A stretch of 6,745 bases of DNA from Acetobacteraceae bacterium (GTDB taxonomy: Bacteria > Pseudomonadota > Alphaproteobacteria > Acetobacterales > Acetobacteraceae): positions 1 through 6,745 of the forward strand of contig DAHWBL010000416.1 in assembly GCA_027323595.1 (NCBI GenBank). Direction: 5' to 3'. The stretch's first letter is position 1; every line of letters starts with the position of its first letter. This document shows positions 5,808-6,745 of the stretch, in pieces. The translations under genes and the position numbers were made by a program. Below the pieces are notes generated by a model, which did no database searches, was not told where the DNA came from, and saw only the letters and a program-made list of their open reading frames with translations.

Positions 5808-6745
5808 GCAAGCTCGATCTGCTGGAGCGTCTGCTGGCGGCGGCGAAATCGGCCGGGGCGGATGCCGCCGACGCGGTGATGGTGGGCGGCAGTTCGCTGG
5901 CCGTGCAGCGGCGCCTGGGACAGACCGAGCAGTTGGAGCGGTCGGAAAGCCAGGATCTGGGCCTGCGCGTGTTCGTCGGCCGGCGCAGCGCGATGGTGTC
6001 GTCGAGCGTGATCGATCCGGCCGGCTTCGCCCGGCTCGCCGAACAGGCGGTGGCGATGGCGCGGGTGGTGCCCGAGGACCCGTTCGCCGATCTGGAGCCG
6101 TGCCACGCCCCCGACCCGGCCGGGCCGCTCGATCTGGTCGATCCGGCCGAGCCGGACGCACAGGCGCTGCTGGCGCGCGCCGCCGCGGCCGAGGAAGCCG
6201 CGCTCGCGGTGCCGGGCATCACCAATTCGGAAGGGGCCGAGGCCGGCTATGGCCGGGCCGAGATCGCGCTGGCCACCTCCAACGGCTTCGCCGGCACCTA
6301 CAGCCGCACCAGCCACTCGGTGTCGGCCACAGCACTTGCCGGCAGAGGCACCTTCATGCAGCGCGACTATGATTATTCGACCGCGGTGTTTCTCGCCGAT
6401 CTGGAGGATGCCGGGCAGATCGGGCGCAGCGCGGCGCGGCGGGCGCTGGCGCGGATGGACCCGGTGCGGCCGGCCACCGCGCGGCTGCCGGTGGTCTATG
6501 ACCCGCGCGTCGCCTCCAGCCTGCTCGGGCATTTCTCCTCGGCGATCAACGGCGCCTCGGTGGCGCGCGGCACCAGTTTCCTCAAGGACAAGATGGGGCA
6601 ACGGATTTTCGCCGCCGGGGTGGCGATCCATGACGATCCGCGCCGGGTGCGCGGGCTGCGCTCGCGCCCCTTCGACGGCGAGGGCACGCCCACCCGGGCG
6701 CTGGCGCTGGTGGCCGACGGGGTGCTGCAAAGCTGGCTGCTCGAC
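5804..6745 (+). CDS. pmbA: TldE/PmbA metalloprotease-like subunit (C-terminus beyond window)
   Basis: The 314 visible codons align along the length of E. coli PmbA (TldE), which is about 450 residues, so roughly the last third is missing. Landmarks are GQTEQLERSESQDLGLRVFVGRRSAMVSS (39-67), ITNSEGAEAGYG (139-150), FMQRDYDYS (184-192), GHFSSAINGASVARGTSFL (242-260) with LKDKMGQ, and RPFDGEGTPTRALALVADGVLQSWLL (288-313). The family is split into TldD, which carries an HExxxH zinc motif, and TldE, which lacks it. No HExxxH appears in the visible part, which fits TldE. TldD and TldE form a protease that trims unfolded peptides; in E. coli it matures microcin B17 and degrades CcdA. The ATG overlaps the stop of the M16 gene and has no strong Shine-Dalgarno sequence, which suggests translational coupling. 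A tldD gene is not in the window and should lie elsewhere. Confidence 0.95.
   Translation, partial: MSKLDLLERLLAAAKSAGADAADAVMVGGSSLAVQRRLGQTEQLERSESQDLGLRVFVGRRSAMVSSSVIDPAGFARLAEQAVAMARVVPEDPFADLEPCHAPDPAGPLDLVDPAEPDAQALLARAAAAEEAALAVPGITNSEGAEAGYGRAEIALATSNGFAGTYSRTSHSVSATALAGRGTFMQRDYDYSTAVFLADLEDAGQIGRSAARRALARMDPVRPATARLPVVYDPRVASSLLGHFSSAINGASVARGTSFLKDKMGQRIFAAGVAIHDDPRRVRGLRSRPFDGEGTPTRALALVADGVLQSWLLD

Noticed and set aside
4404..6161. Very long minus-strand open frame (585 codons) opposite the M16 and tldE genes
   Set aside because: The sense strand encodes an M16 peptidase with a complete active site and a clear TldE. The antisense product is His/Arg/Pro-rich with no family features, so it is a composition artefact.
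5444..6730. Minus-strand open frame (428 codons) opposite tldE
   Set aside because: It is in a shadow frame of a well-supported gene, with biased composition and no domain signature.

Overview
The window looks like chromosomal DNA of a GC-rich alphaproteobacterium, plausibly Acetobacteraceae/Rhodospirillales. The reasons are strong G/C bias at third codon positions, S6 and L9 with long charged C-terminal tails, and a threonine synthase, M16 peptidase and TldE run typical of that class. The family-level placement is inference; no rRNA is present to test it.

Layout, left to right. (1) 1-1369, minus strand: a periplasmic NMT1/THI5-type substrate-binding protein is followed downstream by the N-terminal 100 codons of an isopenicillin-N-synthase-type 2-oxoglutarate/Fe(II) oxygenase cut by the window edge. 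They look like the first two genes of one transcription unit, possibly an uptake-plus-oxidation module. Hand-counted lines here are lower in GC (about 55-65%) than lines to the right (about 67-78%). (2) 1370-1566: a spacer with a strong intrinsic terminator for the ribosomal operon. (3) 1567-2910, minus strand: rpsF-rpsR-rplI, tightly packed, with each downstream Shine-Dalgarno sequence touching or overlapping the upstream stop codon. (4) 2911-3098: a divergent control region with a fair promoter and roughly 95-nt structured leader for rpsF, and a -10-like element placed so close to thrC that its mRNA may be leaderless. (5) 3099-6745, plus strand: thrC, an M16 zinc metallopeptidase with an intact HxxEH-X76-E site, and pmbA/tldE starting in an ATGA overlap and running off the right edge.

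Most of the window is housekeeping: ribosome assembly, the last step of threonine synthesis, and protein or peptide processing. No CRISPR, mobile element, tRNA or rRNA was seen, and no clearly new system. The points most worth a second look are the binding-protein/oxygenase pair, the probable leaderless start of thrC, and the structured rpsF leader.
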